Source: Flavobacteriales bacterium UBA5933 (GTDB taxonomy: Bacteria > Bacteroidota > Bacteroidia > Flavobacteriales > Weeksellaceae). From it: a stretch of DNA of 45,073 nt. Below the pieces are notes generated by a model. That model worked only from the letters and a program-made list of their open reading frames with translations, made no database searches and was not told where the DNA came from. The position numbers and the translations under genes were made by a program. Positions 8,379 through 17,954 of the stretch are shown here, in pieces (position 1 is the first letter of the stretch; every line of letters begins with the position of its first letter). The DNA lies in the NCBI GenBank assembly GCA_002430925.1, contig DJDD01000201.1, positions 15,683 through 60,755 on the forward strand, in the 5' to 3' direction.

Positions 8379-9883
8379 TAGCTTTTAATTTGATATACAG
8401 TGTCTATAATAGATCCATTTCTGTATCTAACAACAGCGACTGGTTTATCAGTAAATTCAATTGGCTTAGGTTTTCCTGTTAGTTCAATTGCTTTATTTTT
8501 TAATTCTTCAATGGTAATAGTAGGAATTCCCGCTTCTTCCAATCTTCTTTTTAAATTTGGTCGTTGAGGATTAACTGCAATTCCATGATCAGTAACCAAT
8601 ACGTCAATATTTTCTCCAGGAGTTACACAAGTTAATACATTTTCCACAACTGTCGGGATTCTTCCTCGAACTAATGGAGCAACAATAATTGCCATTCTAG
8701 CAGTAGAAGCAGCATCACTATGTCCACCAGAAGCACCACGTATAACTCCGTCAGATCCTGTTAAAACATTTACATTGAAATTAGTATCGATTTCTAAGGC
8801 GCTTAAAACAACAACATCTAATCGCTCTACAGAAGCTCCTTTAGAACTATAATTTGCATATTGGTTGGCACTGATTTCTATGTGATTTGGGTTGTCTTTA
8901 ATTGATTGAGCCGCATCTTTATCAAAACTCTGAACATCTAATAATTTTAAAATTAAACCTTCTTCATGTAATTTTACCATGCTCGATGTAATTCCACCAA
9001 GAGCAAAAGAAGCTTTTATATTTTCTGATCTCATTTTATTTTCTAAAAAACGAGTTACAGCAAGTGCTGCTCCTCCAGAACCAGTTTGTAATGAAAAACC
9101 ATCTTTGAAGAAACCAGATTTTATAATCACTTCAGATGCTTTTTTAGCAATTAAAAGTTCTCTTGGATTTTTAGTCATCCTTGTAGCATCAGCTCCAATT
9201 TTTGCAGGATCACCAATTTTATCAACTTTTACAATGTAATCTACCTCATCTTGGGCAATACTTTTTGGAGAAAAAGGATATTCTTCTATATTTTCCGTGA
9301 TTAAAACTACTTTTTTTGCATATTGAGCATCAGTTTTTGCATATCCTAAAGATCCACAGAAACCAACACCAGTTGCGTTTCCAAATTCATCACAATAAGG
9401 AACACCTAAAAATGCAATATCAATATTTAATTCACCTTCTTTAATTAAATGAACTCTTCCTCCATGAGTATGAATATTAACAGGTTCTTCCATAATACCA
9501 GAAGAAATTTCAACTGCTAAATCACCTCTTAATCCTGAAGTATATATTTTTCTAATTACTCCATCTTTTATATATTGTATTAAAGGGAAATTACAACTGT
9601 TTAAAGAACTTGCAGCAAGGACTAAGTTTTTGAATCCTTTGTTTACAATTTCTTTCATAACCATATTAATAACATAATCACCATTTCTAAAAGCATGGTG
9701 GAAAGAAATCGTCATACCATCTTCTAAACCACTTTTATCAATAGCTTCACTTATTGTTTGGCAGATTTTTCTGTCATGAGGTATAGTCTCTAATAAGTCT
9801 AATTTAAATACTTTTTTATATGCTTCTGCTGAACCTTTTTTTTGTTGTTCTAAATATGCAGATACTCTTTCTTTTTGATTCAT
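8378..9883 (-). CDS. citF: Citrate lyase alpha subunit (citrate:acetyl-ACP transferase)
   Basis: This 501-residue protein is the normal length for CitF. It exchanges the acetyl group on the acyl-carrier subunit for citrate, giving citryl-ACP and acetate. Diagnostic stretches are HHAFRNGDYVINMVM, QTGSGGAALAVTRFLE, GSDGVIRGASGGHSDAAST and TDHGIAVNPQRPNLKRRLEE, which place it in the CitF/CoA-transferase-like family. It follows citE by 11 nt and overlaps citXG by one base. The cytoplasmic complex also contains CitD and CitE. Confidence 0.96.
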   Translation of the reverse strand: MNQKERVSAYLEQQKKGSAEAYKKVFKLDLLETIPHDRKICQTISEAIDKSGLEDGMTISFHHAFRNGDYVINMVMKEIVNKGFKNLVLAASSLNSCNFPLIQYIKDGVIRKIYTSGLRGDLAVEISSGIMEEPVNIHTHGGRVHLIKEGELNIDIAFLGVPYCDEFGNATGVGFCGSLGYAKTDAQYAKKVVLITENIEEYPFSPKSIAQDEVDYIVKVDKIGDPAKIGADATRMTKNPRELLIAKKASEVIIKSGFFKDGFSLQTGSGGAALAVTRFLENKMRSENIKASFALGGITSSMVKLHEEGLILKLLDVQSFDKDAAQSIKDNPNHIEISANQYANYSSKGASVERLDVVVLSALEIDTNFNVNVLTGSDGVIRGASGGHSDAASTARMAIIVAPLVRGRIPTVVENVLTCVTPGENIDVLVTDHGIAVNPQRPNLKRRLEEAGIPTITIEELKNKAIELTGKPKPIEFTDKPVAVVRYRNGSIIDTVYQIKS

Positions 9884-9894
9884 TTTACACTAGT

Positions 9895-10788
9895 TTATTG
9901 TTCTCTAATACCTGATAATTCAGCTTTTTCTAACACTAATTTTGCTCTTTCTATAATTGGTACATCAACCATTTTACCATTTAAAGAAACAACACCTAAA
10001 CCTATTTTCGCAGCTTCCTCAGCAGCTTCTATTACTTGTTTAGCAAAATCTACATCTTTTTGTGTAGGTGCATATAAATTATGAATCATCTCTATTTGTC
10101 TTGGGTTAACTAAAGATTTTCCATCAAAACCTAACTGTTTGATTAATGTAGCTTCTCTTAAGAATCCTTCTTCATTATTTGCATCAGAATATACGGTATC
10201 AAAAGCCATAATTCCAGCTGCTCTTGCAGCATGTAAAATAGAACTTCTAGCAAATAACAATTCAATACCATCAGGAGAACGCTCTGTTTTTATATCACGA
10301 ACATAATCTTCAGCTCCTAATGCAATACCTATTAATCGATCAGTAGAAAAAGCAATTTCTCGAGCATTTAAAATACCGATTGCAGATTCTATTGCTGCCA
10401 TCATTTTAGTTTTACCTACTTCGATTCCATATTTTTTTTCAGCTGCTTCAATCTCTTTTTGCATATCTAAAACATCTTGTGCAGAATCTGTTTTGGGTAA
10501 TCTAATAACATCTACACCAGCAGCAACAGCTGCTTTAATATCATTTATTCCAAATTCTGAAGTAAGAGCATTTACACGAACAATTTTTTCAATGTCTTTG
10601 TAAAATGGATGCTTTAAGGCTTGTACAACTAACATTCTAGCCCCATCTTTTTCTTTGATAGAAACAGAGTCTTCTAAATCAAAAATTAAAGAATCTGGTT
10701 TATATATGAATGAATTACTAATCATTGCTGCATTTGCACCAGGGACAAATAACATACTTCTTCGTAATTTTACTGTATCTTTTCCCAT
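9895..10788 (-). CDS. citE: Citrate lyase beta subunit (citryl-ACP lyase)
   Basis: This 297-residue protein of the HpcH/HpaI-type TIM-barrel family splits citryl-ACP into oxaloacetate and acetyl-ACP. The N-terminal RRSMLFVPGANAAMI and DSLIFDLEDSVSIKEKD, the substrate-arginine region IVRVNALTSEFG, and the metal-site motifs MAAIESAIGI and ALGAEDYVRDI are typical. Its ATG lies inside citD, overlapping the end of that gene by 19 nt, a tight coupling that would help balance the complex. Confidence 0.95.
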   Translation of the reverse strand: MGKDTVKLRRSMLFVPGANAAMISNSFIYKPDSLIFDLEDSVSIKEKDGARMLVVQALKHPFYKDIEKIVRVNALTSEFGINDIKAAVAAGVDVIRLPKTDSAQDVLDMQKEIEAAEKKYGIEVGKTKMMAAIESAIGILNAREIAFSTDRLIGIALGAEDYVRDIKTERSPDGIELLFARSSILHAARAAGIMAFDTVYSDANNEEGFLREATLIKQLGFDGKSLVNPRQIEMIHNLYAPTQKDVDFAKQVIEAAEEAAKIGLGVVSLNGKMVDVPIIERAKLVLEKAELSGIREQ

Positions 10789-11057
10789 AACGTATTATCA
10801 TTTGTTGAACGCATTAAAGCTGTTAATAAGCGTGCTCTTAAAACACAATCTAAAGCTCCTTTGTCATCTATTGAAATTTCTACTTTGTCTATATTTAACT
10901 TTGTGAGGATTTCCTTTACTGTCCTTAATATATCATCTCCAAATTGAGCTTCTACGGTACTATTAATAATCACATTCAGTTTTTCCGAAGATGATACTCT
11001 TATCATCAAGTCACTAGATTCTAACGTACCAGCAACTGCTTCTTTTACTATTTTCAT
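10770..11057 (-). CDS. citD: Citrate lyase acyl carrier protein (gamma subunit)
   Basis: This 95-residue protein is the acyl carrier of citrate lyase. The motif AGTLESSDLMIRV holds Ser14, which aligns in position with the serine known in Klebsiella to carry phosphoribosyl-dephospho-CoA. The C-terminal DDKGALDCVLRARLLTALMR is also conserved. It sits between citC (10-nt gap) and citE (19-nt overlap). The product is modified by CitXG and acetylated by CitC, both encoded in the same operon. Confidence 0.96.
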   Translation of the reverse strand: MKIVKEAVAGTLESSDLMIRVSSSEKLNVIINSTVEAQFGDDILRTVKEILTKLNIDKVEISIDDKGALDCVLRARLLTALMRSTNDNTLWEKIQ

Positions 11058-11067
11058 AATGAATAGA

Positions 11068-12099
11068 TTAATTTTTTTTGTTTGCTAAAAGAAAATCATA
11101 TGTTGTTTTAGGAACATACTTTTTTAATTCGTCAAACTGTTTATTTTTGAATAATTCCCTTACTTTTGATGCAGAAATTGGTTCGTTATTAATCGTTTTA
11201 CGTTCGATAATAGAAACTTTTATTTCTGGATAATCCATTTTTGCTTCTTCAAACCAATATTTCATTTCCTGATTATATTTATTTGTAATAGGAGATTTTG
11301 GTTCTGTTCCAACAAAACGGTTAGTAATATTTAAAGATGGACCGATATAATGTCTAAAAATTTTTAAATCTAATTCCGCATAATTATTATCTAAAACAGT
11401 TTCACTTTTCAAGAAATAAGAGGGGAAAGTAGCTCTAGAGATTATATATCGAGATCCTTCATATAAGGTTACATTTTTTAAATGAGAAATTCCTTTTTTG
11501 ACTAAATCAAAACGGTCTTCATAAGAAAAGAACGCAGAATCTTCTTTGACAACAAAAACATGTAGCCAATCGCAAAGAGAAGCAGCGCTTTCTATTAAGA
11601 ACTGATGCCCTAAACTAAAAGGATCAGCATTAAGAACAACAGCTCCTATTTTGTTACCTTTAATTTTTTTACTAATATCTTTTAAATGATCACAGTAATT
11701 GTTTAATAAAGTTTTACTGTTTTCCATTAAAATCACATCTGAGGATGATTCTATTTTAAAACATCCACAATCTTTAAAAATTTTTTCATTTTCTGGTTTA
11801 GTATATACAAATAAATCTTTGTATCCCAAATCAAAACAAAGATGTGTCAATTCAGTAAATAGTTTCAAAACTATTCCTTCTCCTCTATATTTAGGATCTA
11901 TGGCAACACATTTTATAATGCCACCTTCAGCAATAGCTCCAGTAGCGACTATTTCTCCTTGTTCAGAAAAAGTTAAGTATTTAATAATTTCTTCTCCTAA
12001 TTTTAAATCATTTTTTCGAAGAAATTTTTCAATATTATTAATTTTGATCGTATCATTTACATACACTTCTTCTATGTCAAATTTTCCATTTTTGTCCAT
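11068..12099 (-). CDS. citC: Citrate lyase ligase (acetate:CitD ligase)
   Basis: This 343-residue protein activates citrate lyase by acetylating the prosthetic-group thiol on CitD with acetate and ATP. Residues about 1-125 form a GNAT-like domain (AIAEGGIIKCVAIDPKYRGE). From about 150 comes a nucleotidyltransferase domain whose NADPFSLGH (157-165) corresponds to the HxGH-type nucleotide site. ISASKVRELF near the end matches the second nucleotide-binding motif. This two-domain layout is normal for CitC. It is the first gene of the citCDEF-XG operon. No citAB two-component system or oxaloacetate decarboxylase is in the window. Confidence 0.95.
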   Translation of the reverse strand: MDKNGKFDIEEVYVNDTIKINNIEKFLRKNDLKLGEEIIKYLTFSEQGEIVATGAIAEGGIIKCVAIDPKYRGEGIVLKLFTELTHLCFDLGYKDLFVYTKPENEKIFKDCGCFKIESSSDVILMENSKTLLNNYCDHLKDISKKIKGNKIGAVVLNADPFSLGHQFLIESAASLCDWLHVFVVKEDSAFFSYEDRFDLVKKGISHLKNVTLYEGSRYIISRATFPSYFLKSETVLDNNYAELDLKIFRHYIGPSLNITNRFVGTEPKSPITNKYNQEMKYWFEEAKMDYPEIKVSIIERKTINNEPISASKVRELFKNKQFDELKKYVPKTTYDFLLANKKN

Positions 12100-12626
12100 T
12101 ACTTTAATAATAGTTTTAGGTTAATTTTATAACAATTATAATTGATAAAACTATAAAATTTAATTTTCGGTTTTACTGAATTAATTATTCATATAAACTG
12201 AAAAATGTTTAAATCGATTATAAAAAATTGTAATTATTCTTTTTCTAATAAAAAATCAATAATGTTATATTTTTTTTAAGATATTATTAATTCTTATAAA
12301 AAATTTCAAACAACAATAATATACAATTGAATATTTTACAATTATAATCAAACTTAGTACCAAGGCGTCTTTATAATGAAAAAAATAAATGATAAATATC
12401 CTTAATATTGTTATTTTAACTCATTATATATTACTATGATTTACAATTTATTAAAATCAAATAATTTATAGATTTATTTTATTAAACAATATAGTGTATT
12501 TTATAAAAAATATACACAATTTATTCTCTTAATTATATGATTAGTTGAAATTGAATCGAAAGGAGTTGATTCAAATTTTATGATAAGAATTTTGTAAATT
12601 TACATTCTCAAAATAAGATAAAATCA
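12100..12626. other. Long AT-rich divergent intergenic region (citC / dnaE)
   Basis: This 527-nt region between divergent genes has no convincing ORF. It must carry the promoters of both. A near-consensus -10 box TAAATTTA (12595-12602) lies 25 nt before dnaE. Two inverted repeats stand out: TTGAATC (12551-12557) with GATTCAA (12568-12574), and GTGTAT (12494-12499) with ATACAC (12512-12517). These could be protein sites or chance in AT-rich DNA. No riboswitch, tRNA or recognisable regulatory gene is visible. Confidence 0.6.
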
Positions 12627-15600
12627 ATGTACTTAATATACGATACAGAGACAACCGGTCTTCCTAAGGATTGGAATGCTCCTATTTCTGATTCAGACAA
12701 TTGGCCAAGATGTATACAAATAGCTTGGCAATTACATGATGAAATGGGGCGTTTAATAGAACATGAAGATTATTTGGTTCGCCCAGATGGTTTTGATATT
12801 CCTTATGACTCAGAACGTATTCATGGAATTTCCACTGATTTGGCAACAGAAAAAGGAATTCCTTTAAAAGATGTTTTAGATAAATTTAATGCTGCTTTAG
12901 GTAAAGCTAAATTTATCGTTGGTCAAAACCTTGGTTTTGATATTAACATTATGGGTGCTGAATTTTATCGATTGAATTATGAAAATGATTTAGCTCAAAA
13001 ACCAGTTCTTGATACTTGTACAGAAGTTACGGCAGAATTACTAAAACTTCCTGGTGGACGTGGTGGACGATATAAATTACCTACATTAACAGAGTTACAT
13101 CAATATTTATTTGGTGTTCCATTTGGAGAAGCCCATAACGCAACAGCCGATGTGGAAGCAACGACACGTTGTTTTTTTGAATTGATTCGTAAGCATGTTT
13201 TTACAAAGGCTGAACTAGAAGTTGATGATGATTATTTTGTTCGATTCAATGAAGAGAATAAAACAAATATTCAACCAGTAGGATTAAATCACATTAATCT
13301 TAAAAAAGCTTCTCAAGAAATTGCAAAGCAAAAAGCTAAGCTAGAAGGAGGAGATGAGGTTATTGAGATTTCTGAAGAAATTCTTGAGCAATTCCAACAA
13401 GCTAAATTTGCTCATCTTCATAATCATACACAGTTTTCTATTTTACAATCTACGATTTCTGTAAAAGATTTAGTAGCTGCAGCTTCAAAAAATAAAATGC
13501 CTGCTGTAGCAATGACTGACCATGGAAATATGATGGGAGCTTTTCATTTTAATGCAGAAGTACAAAATCATAATAAAGCTGCTAAAGCAAAGAATGAAGA
13601 GTTAATTGCAGAAGGGGCAGAACCAACAGAAGTGATCATAAAACCTATCATTGGTTCGGAATTCTTTGTTTGTGAAAATCATTTAGACAAAACAAAAAAA
13701 GATAATGGTTATCAAATTGTAATTTTTGCAAAGAATAAAAACGGTTATCATAATCTTGCCAAGATGGCTTCTAAAGCTTATACGGAAGGATTTTATTATG
13801 TACCAAGGATAGATAAAGCTGTTATAGAAGAATACAAAGATGATTTAATTGTTCTATCTGGGAATTTACAAGGTGAAGTACCTAATAAAATTTTGAATTT
13901 AGGTGAAAAACAAGCTGAAGAAGCTCTTTTATGGTGGAAAGAACAATTTGGTGATGATTTTTATATAGAGATGATGCGACATGGTCAAGAAGATGAAGAT
14001 CGTGTAAATCAAACATTATTAGCTTTTGCTAGAAAACATAATGTAAAAATAGTTGCCACAAATAATACTTACTATATTAACCAAAATGATTCTAATGCAC
14101 ACGATATTTTATTGTGTGTAAGGGATGCAGAAAAACAGTCTACACCAATTGGTAGAGGTAGAGGTTTTCGTTTTGGTTTACCTAATCAAGAATATTATTT
14201 TAAGTCGGAAGCAGAAATGAAACAATTGTTTCAAGACGTTCCAGAAGCAATAATTACTATCCAAGAGATAATTGATAAAGTTGAAGAATATACACTTTAC
14301 AGAGATGTATTACTTCCAAAATTTGATATTCCAGCTGAATTTCTTCATGATGAAGATAATTTAGATGGAGGAAAAAGAGGTGAAAATGCTTATTTAAGAC
14401 ATTTAACCTATAAGGGAGCGGAGAAACGTTATCCAGAAATTACAGACGAAATAAAAGAACGTTTAGATTTCGAATTAATAACAATTGAAAAAACGGGATA
14501 CCCAGGTTATTTCTTAATTGTACAAGATTTTATTGCAGCAGCAAGAGAAATGGGAGTTTCTGTAGGGCCAGGTCGTGGTTCTGCAGCAGGTTCTGCAGTT
14601 GCTTATTGTTTAGGAATTACAAACCTTGATCCAATTCAGTACGATTTACTTTTTGAGCGTTTCTTGAATCCCGATCGTGTATCCATGCCTGATATTGATA
14701 TTGATTTTGATGATGAAGGACGATCATTGGTTATGGATTATGTAATTGATAAATATGGTGCAAATCAGGTGGCACAAATCATAACATACGGTACAATGGC
14801 AGCCAAATCTTCAATAAAAGATACTGCTCGTGTGTTAGATTTACCTTTGTTCGATGCGAATAGAGTTGCAGGATTAATCCCTAATATGAAATTGGCTAAA
14901 ATATTTAATTTAGATGATAATGCTTTAAAAGGAGCTTTGAAAGCTGAAGAATTAGAAGCTGTCAACGAATTAAAACGCCTTTCCAATGGGAATGATTTGG
15001 CTGCAGAAACTATTCAGCAAGCAAAAATATTAGAAGGTTCAGTTCGTAATACTGGTATTCACGCATGTGGAGTTATTATTACGCCTGATGATATTACAAA
15101 TTTTGTTCCCGTAACTACAGCTAAAGATTCAGATTTATATGTAACACAATTTGATAACTCGGTAGCTGAAAGTGCAGGATTATTAAAAATGGACTTTTTA
15201 GGGTTAAAAACATTAACCTTAATAAAAGATACTGTAAAACTTGTAAAGGCTAGAACTGGAATTGAAATTAATCCTGATGAAATTCCTATTGATGATGTAA
15301 AAACATACGAGCTTTTCCAACGAGGAGAAACAGTTGGGGTATTTCAGTACGAATCGCCTGGAATGCAGAAATACATGAAAGATCTTCGTCCTACTGTATT
15401 TGCCGATTTAATTGCGATGAATGCTTTATATCGCCCAGGACCAATAGAATATATTCCTTCTTTCGTACGCCGTAAAAATGGTGAAGAACCTATTTCGTAC
15501 GATTTAGATGCGATGGAAGAATATTTAGCAGAAACCTATGGTATTACTGTATATCAGGAGCAAGTAATGCTACTTTCGCAAAAATTAGCTGGCTTTTCTA

Positions 15601-17030
15601 AAGGTGATGCCGATGTATTGCGTAAAGCAATGGGTAAAAAGCAGAAAGCAGTTTTGGATAAAATGAAGCCTAAGTTTGTTGAACAAGCAGCAGAAAAAGG
15701 TCATGATCCTAAGGTTTTAGAAAAAATATGGACAGACTGGGAAGCTTTCGCATCGTATGCCTTCAATAAATCACACTCAACTTGCTATGCTTGGATAGCC
15801 TATCAAACAGCCTATTTAAAAGCTCATTATCCAGCTGAATACATGGCAGCGGTACTTTCAAATAATATGAACGATATTAAGCAAGTTACATTTTTTATGG
15901 AAGAATGTAAACGCATGGGATTAGCCGTTCTTGGACCAGATATTAACGAATCGATTACAAAGTTTAACGTAAACGAGAATTATGAAATTCGTTTCGGAAT
16001 GGGAGCTGTAAAAGGAGTAGGACAAGCAGCTGTAAATTCTATTATTAAAGAAAGAACCGAAAATGGTCCGTTCAAAGATATATATGATTTTGTAAAACGA
16101 GTAGAATTAAGAACAGTTAATAAAAAAACAATTGAAAATCTTGTTTTAGCTGGTGGTTTTGATTCATTTGAATTTCATCGAGGAAGATATTTTTACATTG
16201 ATAATACAACAACGAATCTCGAAAAATTAATCAAATATGGAGCGAGTTTTCAAGAACAAAAAAACTCTGCTCAAACTTCTTTATTTGGAGATTTTGGAGG
16301 AGGGGATTCTTCAATAGAAGATGTAGTTCCTGTATTACCAGATTGTGAAAAATGGAATATGTTACAAAAACTTTCTAAAGAGAAAGAGGTTGTAGGAATT
16401 TATATTTCATCTCATCCTTTAGACGACTTTAAGCATGAAATGAAAATGTCATCTAATTGCAGTATTTCTGATATTAATGTTAATGAAGATAATTTCATAA
16501 ACAAAGAAGTTTCTATTTGTGGTATGATGTCCAATATTCAACACAGAATAGCTAAAAATGGAAATGAGTTTGGTATTTTTACTTTTAGTGATTATACAGA
16601 TTCTATGGATATCATGGTTTTTGGATCAGACTATTTGAAATACAGACATTATATGCAAGAAAATATGTTCTTGAATATAAAATTAAGCATAACTAAAAAA
16701 GAGTTTAAAGACAAAGAAGGTAAAGTTACACAAGGAAGAGTTTATAAAAATATTACAAACATTCAATTGTTGAATGAAATTGTAGAAAAGCATTCCGAGA
16801 AAATTACAGTAAAAATTGAAGTAAGTGATTTTTCCGAAGAAATTTTTAATAAATTATCAGATATCATGTTCAAACATCAAGGCGATAAATCATTAAGAAT
16901 TCAACTTATAGATTCTAAAGATTATTTGAATAATCTTGATTTACCAGCAAATAAATTGAAAGTAAATATTTCTCGAGATTTATTGCACGAGCTTGATGAT
17001 TTACAACAAATATCATTCAAATTGAATTAA
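12627..17030 (+). CDS. dnaE: DNA polymerase III alpha subunit with N-terminal proofreading exonuclease
   Basis: This 1467-residue replicative polymerase is longer than E. coli DnaE (1160) because it starts with a DnaQ-like DEDDh 3'-5' exonuclease. D6 and E8 are in YDTETTGLP, and H170 and D175 in HNATADVEA. A PHP domain follows from about 262 (HLHNHTQFSIL, TDHGNMMGAF). The polymerase core has GPGRGSAAGSAVAYCLGI and the catalytic aspartates D689 and D691 in PDIDIDF. YAFNKSHSTCYAWIAYQTAY and a helix-hairpin-helix region come next, then an OB-like domain near 1290-1370. Polymerase and proofreader would thus be one chain. No clear terminator is visible downstream. Confidence 0.95.
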   Translation: MYLIYDTETTGLPKDWNAPISDSDNWPRCIQIAWQLHDEMGRLIEHEDYLVRPDGFDIPYDSERIHGISTDLATEKGIPLKDVLDKFNAALGKAKFIVGQNLGFDINIMGAEFYRLNYENDLAQKPVLDTCTEVTAELLKLPGGRGGRYKLPTLTELHQYLFGVPFGEAHNATADVEATTRCFFELIRKHVFTKAELEVDDDYFVRFNEENKTNIQPVGLNHINLKKASQEIAKQKAKLEGGDEVIEISEEILEQFQQAKFAHLHNHTQFSILQSTISVKDLVAAASKNKMPAVAMTDHGNMMGAFHFNAEVQNHNKAAKAKNEELIAEGAEPTEVIIKPIIGSEFFVCENHLDKTKKDNGYQIVIFAKNKNGYHNLAKMASKAYTEGFYYVPRIDKAVIEEYKDDLIVLSGNLQGEVPNKILNLGEKQAEEALLWWKEQFGDDFYIEMMRHGQEDEDRVNQTLLAFARKHNVKIVATNNTYYINQNDSNAHDILLCVRDAEKQSTPIGRGRGFRFGLPNQEYYFKSEAEMKQLFQDVPEAIITIQEIIDKVEEYTLYRDVLLPKFDIPAEFLHDEDNLDGGKRGENAYLRHLTYKGAEKRYPEITDEIKERLDFELITIEKTGYPGYFLIVQDFIAAAREMGVSVGPGRGSAAGSAVAYCLGITNLDPIQYDLLFERFLNPDRVSMPDIDIDFDDEGRSLVMDYVIDKYGANQVAQIITYGTMAAKSSIKDTARVLDLPLFDANRVAGLIPNMKLAKIFNLDDNALKGALKAEELEAVNELKRLSNGNDLAAETIQQAKILEGSVRNTGIHACGVIITPDDITNFVPVTTAKDSDLYVTQFDNSVAESAGLLKMDFLGLKTLTLIKDTVKLVKARTGIEINPDEIPIDDVKTYELFQRGETVGVFQYESPGMQKYMKDLRPTVFADLIAMNALYRPGPIEYIPSFVRRKNGEEPISYDLDAMEEYLAETYGITVYQEQVMLLSQKLAGFSKGDADVLRKAMGKKQKAVLDKMKPKFVEQAAEKGHDPKVLEKIWTDWEAFASYAFNKSHSTCYAWIAYQTAYLKAHYPAEYMAAVLSNNMNDIKQVTFFMEECKRMGLAVLGPDINESITKFNVNENYEIRFGMGAVKGVGQAAVNSIIKERTENGPFKDIYDFVKRVELRTVNKKTIENLVLAGGFDSFEFHRGRYFYIDNTTTNLEKLIKYGASFQEQKNSAQTSLFGDFGGGDSSIEDVVPVLPDCEKWNMLQKLSKEKEVVGIYISSHPLDDFKHEMKMSSNCSISDINVNEDNFINKEVSICGMMSNIQHRIAKNGNEFGIFTFSDYTDSMDIMVFGSDYLKYRHYMQENMFLNIKLSITKKEFKDKEGKVTQGRVYKNITNIQLLNEIVEKHSEKITVKIEVSDFSEEIFNKLSDIMFKHQGDKSLRIQLIDSKDYLNNLDLPANKLKVNISRDLLHELDDLQQISFKLN

Positions 17031-17100
17031 TTATACATTTATTCTATTGTTTGATTGACAGATTATATAATGATAGATGTTTATGAATTAAAAATTTATG

Positions 17101-17108
17101 TAGATTTG
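17101..17108 (+). promoter_or_regulatory. Candidate -10 box of trxA
   Basis: TAGATTTG matches the TAnnTTTG consensus exactly and ends 34 nt before the trxA ATG. No clear -33 TTG partner is visible. Confidence 0.4.
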
Positions 17109-17142
17109 TAGAATTAAGATTTAGATATAAAAAATTAAGATT

Positions 17143-17460
17143 ATGGCATTAGAAGTAACAGACGCATCATTTGTATCAGATATTATAGAGTCAGGAAAAC
17201 CAGCATTGGTAGATTTTTGGGCTGTATGGTGTGGTCCTTGTAGAATGGTAGGTCCAGTTGTTGAAGAGCTAGCTACAGAATATCAAGGAAAAGCTGTTGT
17301 TGGTAAAGTAGACGTAGATACAAACCAAGAAATAGCTGCTAAATATGGAATCCGCAATATTCCTACAATTTTATTCTTCAAAGACGGAGAAGTTGTAGAC
17401 AAAGTTGTTGGTGTTGTACCAAAAGAACAATTAGTAGAAAAATTAAATGCAATTTTATAA
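17143..17460 (+). CDS. trxA: Thioredoxin
   Basis: This 105-residue classical thioredoxin reduces protein disulfides in the cytoplasm, recycled by thioredoxin reductase. The active site WCGPC (residues 29-33) lies in VDFWAVWCGPCRMVGP. The cis-proline loop is IRNIPTILFFKDG, and the C-terminal VVGVVPKEQLVEKL matches the family. There is no signal peptide. It has its own candidate promoter and a strong terminator, so it is probably monocistronic. Confidence 0.96.
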   Translation: MALEVTDASFVSDIIESGKPALVDFWAVWCGPCRMVGPVVEELATEYQGKAVVGKVDVDTNQEIAAKYGIRNIPTILFFKDGEVVDKVVGVVPKEQLVEKLNAIL

Positions 17461-17493
17461 GTAATTAAATTGCTGAAAATGAAATAAAAAAAG

Positions 17494-17523
17494 TCTCGTA
17501 TAAAAAAATACGAGATTTTTTTT
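17494..17523 (+). terminator. Intrinsic terminator of trxA
   Basis: The stem TCTCGTAT (17494-17501) pairs with 17508-17515 across a 6-A loop and is followed by eight T. Confidence 0.88.
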
Positions 17524-17587
17524 GCAAAAAGTTTAGGAAAGTTCAGAATTCCTCCTATATTTGCAATCCGAAATCGATACAGATTTT

Positions 17588-17661
17588 GATCCGGTAGTTC
17601 AGTTGGTTAGAATACTTGCCTGTCACGCAAGTGGTCGCGGGTTCGAGTCCCGTCCGGATCG
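17588..17661 (+). tRNA. tRNA-Asp (GTC), copy 1
   Basis: A 74-nt cloverleaf. The acceptor arms GATCCGG and CCGGATC pair fully, with discriminator G. The anticodon stem CTTGC/GCAAG encloses loop CTGTCAC, giving anticodon GTC. The T-loop is GGTTCGAGTCC. The next bases are CAA, so CCA is not encoded. Confidence 0.97.
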
Positions 17662-17704
17662 CAAAAAGTTTCGTTCTTTTACAAAATATATTTTTATAAT
17701 TTCT

Positions 17705-17778
17705 GATCCGGTAGTTCAGTTGGTTAGAATACTTGCCTGTCACGCAAGTGGTCGCGGGTTCGAGTCCCGTCCGGATCG
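17705..17778 (+). tRNA. tRNA-Asp (GTC), copy 2
   Basis: Identical over all 74 nt to the copy at 17588. A 43-nt AT-rich spacer separates them. The 3' flank is CAA, so CCA must be added after transcription. Confidence 0.97.
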
Positions 17779-17824
17779 CAATTTTTTTTAAAAATTTAAA
17801 AAATATATTATTTTATAATTTTCT

Positions 17825-17898
17825 GATCCGGTAGTTCAGTTGGTTAGAATACTTGCCTGTCACGCAAGTGGTCGCGGGTTCGAGTCCCGTCCGGATCG
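17825..17898 (+). tRNA. tRNA-Asp (GTC), copy 3
   Basis: Identical over all 74 nt to its neighbours. It follows a 46-nt spacer, and the 3' flank is CAT, so CCA is not encoded. Confidence 0.97.
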
Positions 17899-17954
17899 CA
17901 TCTATTTCTTTTTCTATTTTAGTGCGATTGAAAATTATAAATAAAAAACAAACT

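Noticed and set aside
8979..9239. Plus-strand ORF opposite citF (and similar ORFs opposite citE, citC, susC, susD, ahcY and dnaE)
   Set aside because: These are antisense shadows of well-supported genes, with no family motifs and no start context.
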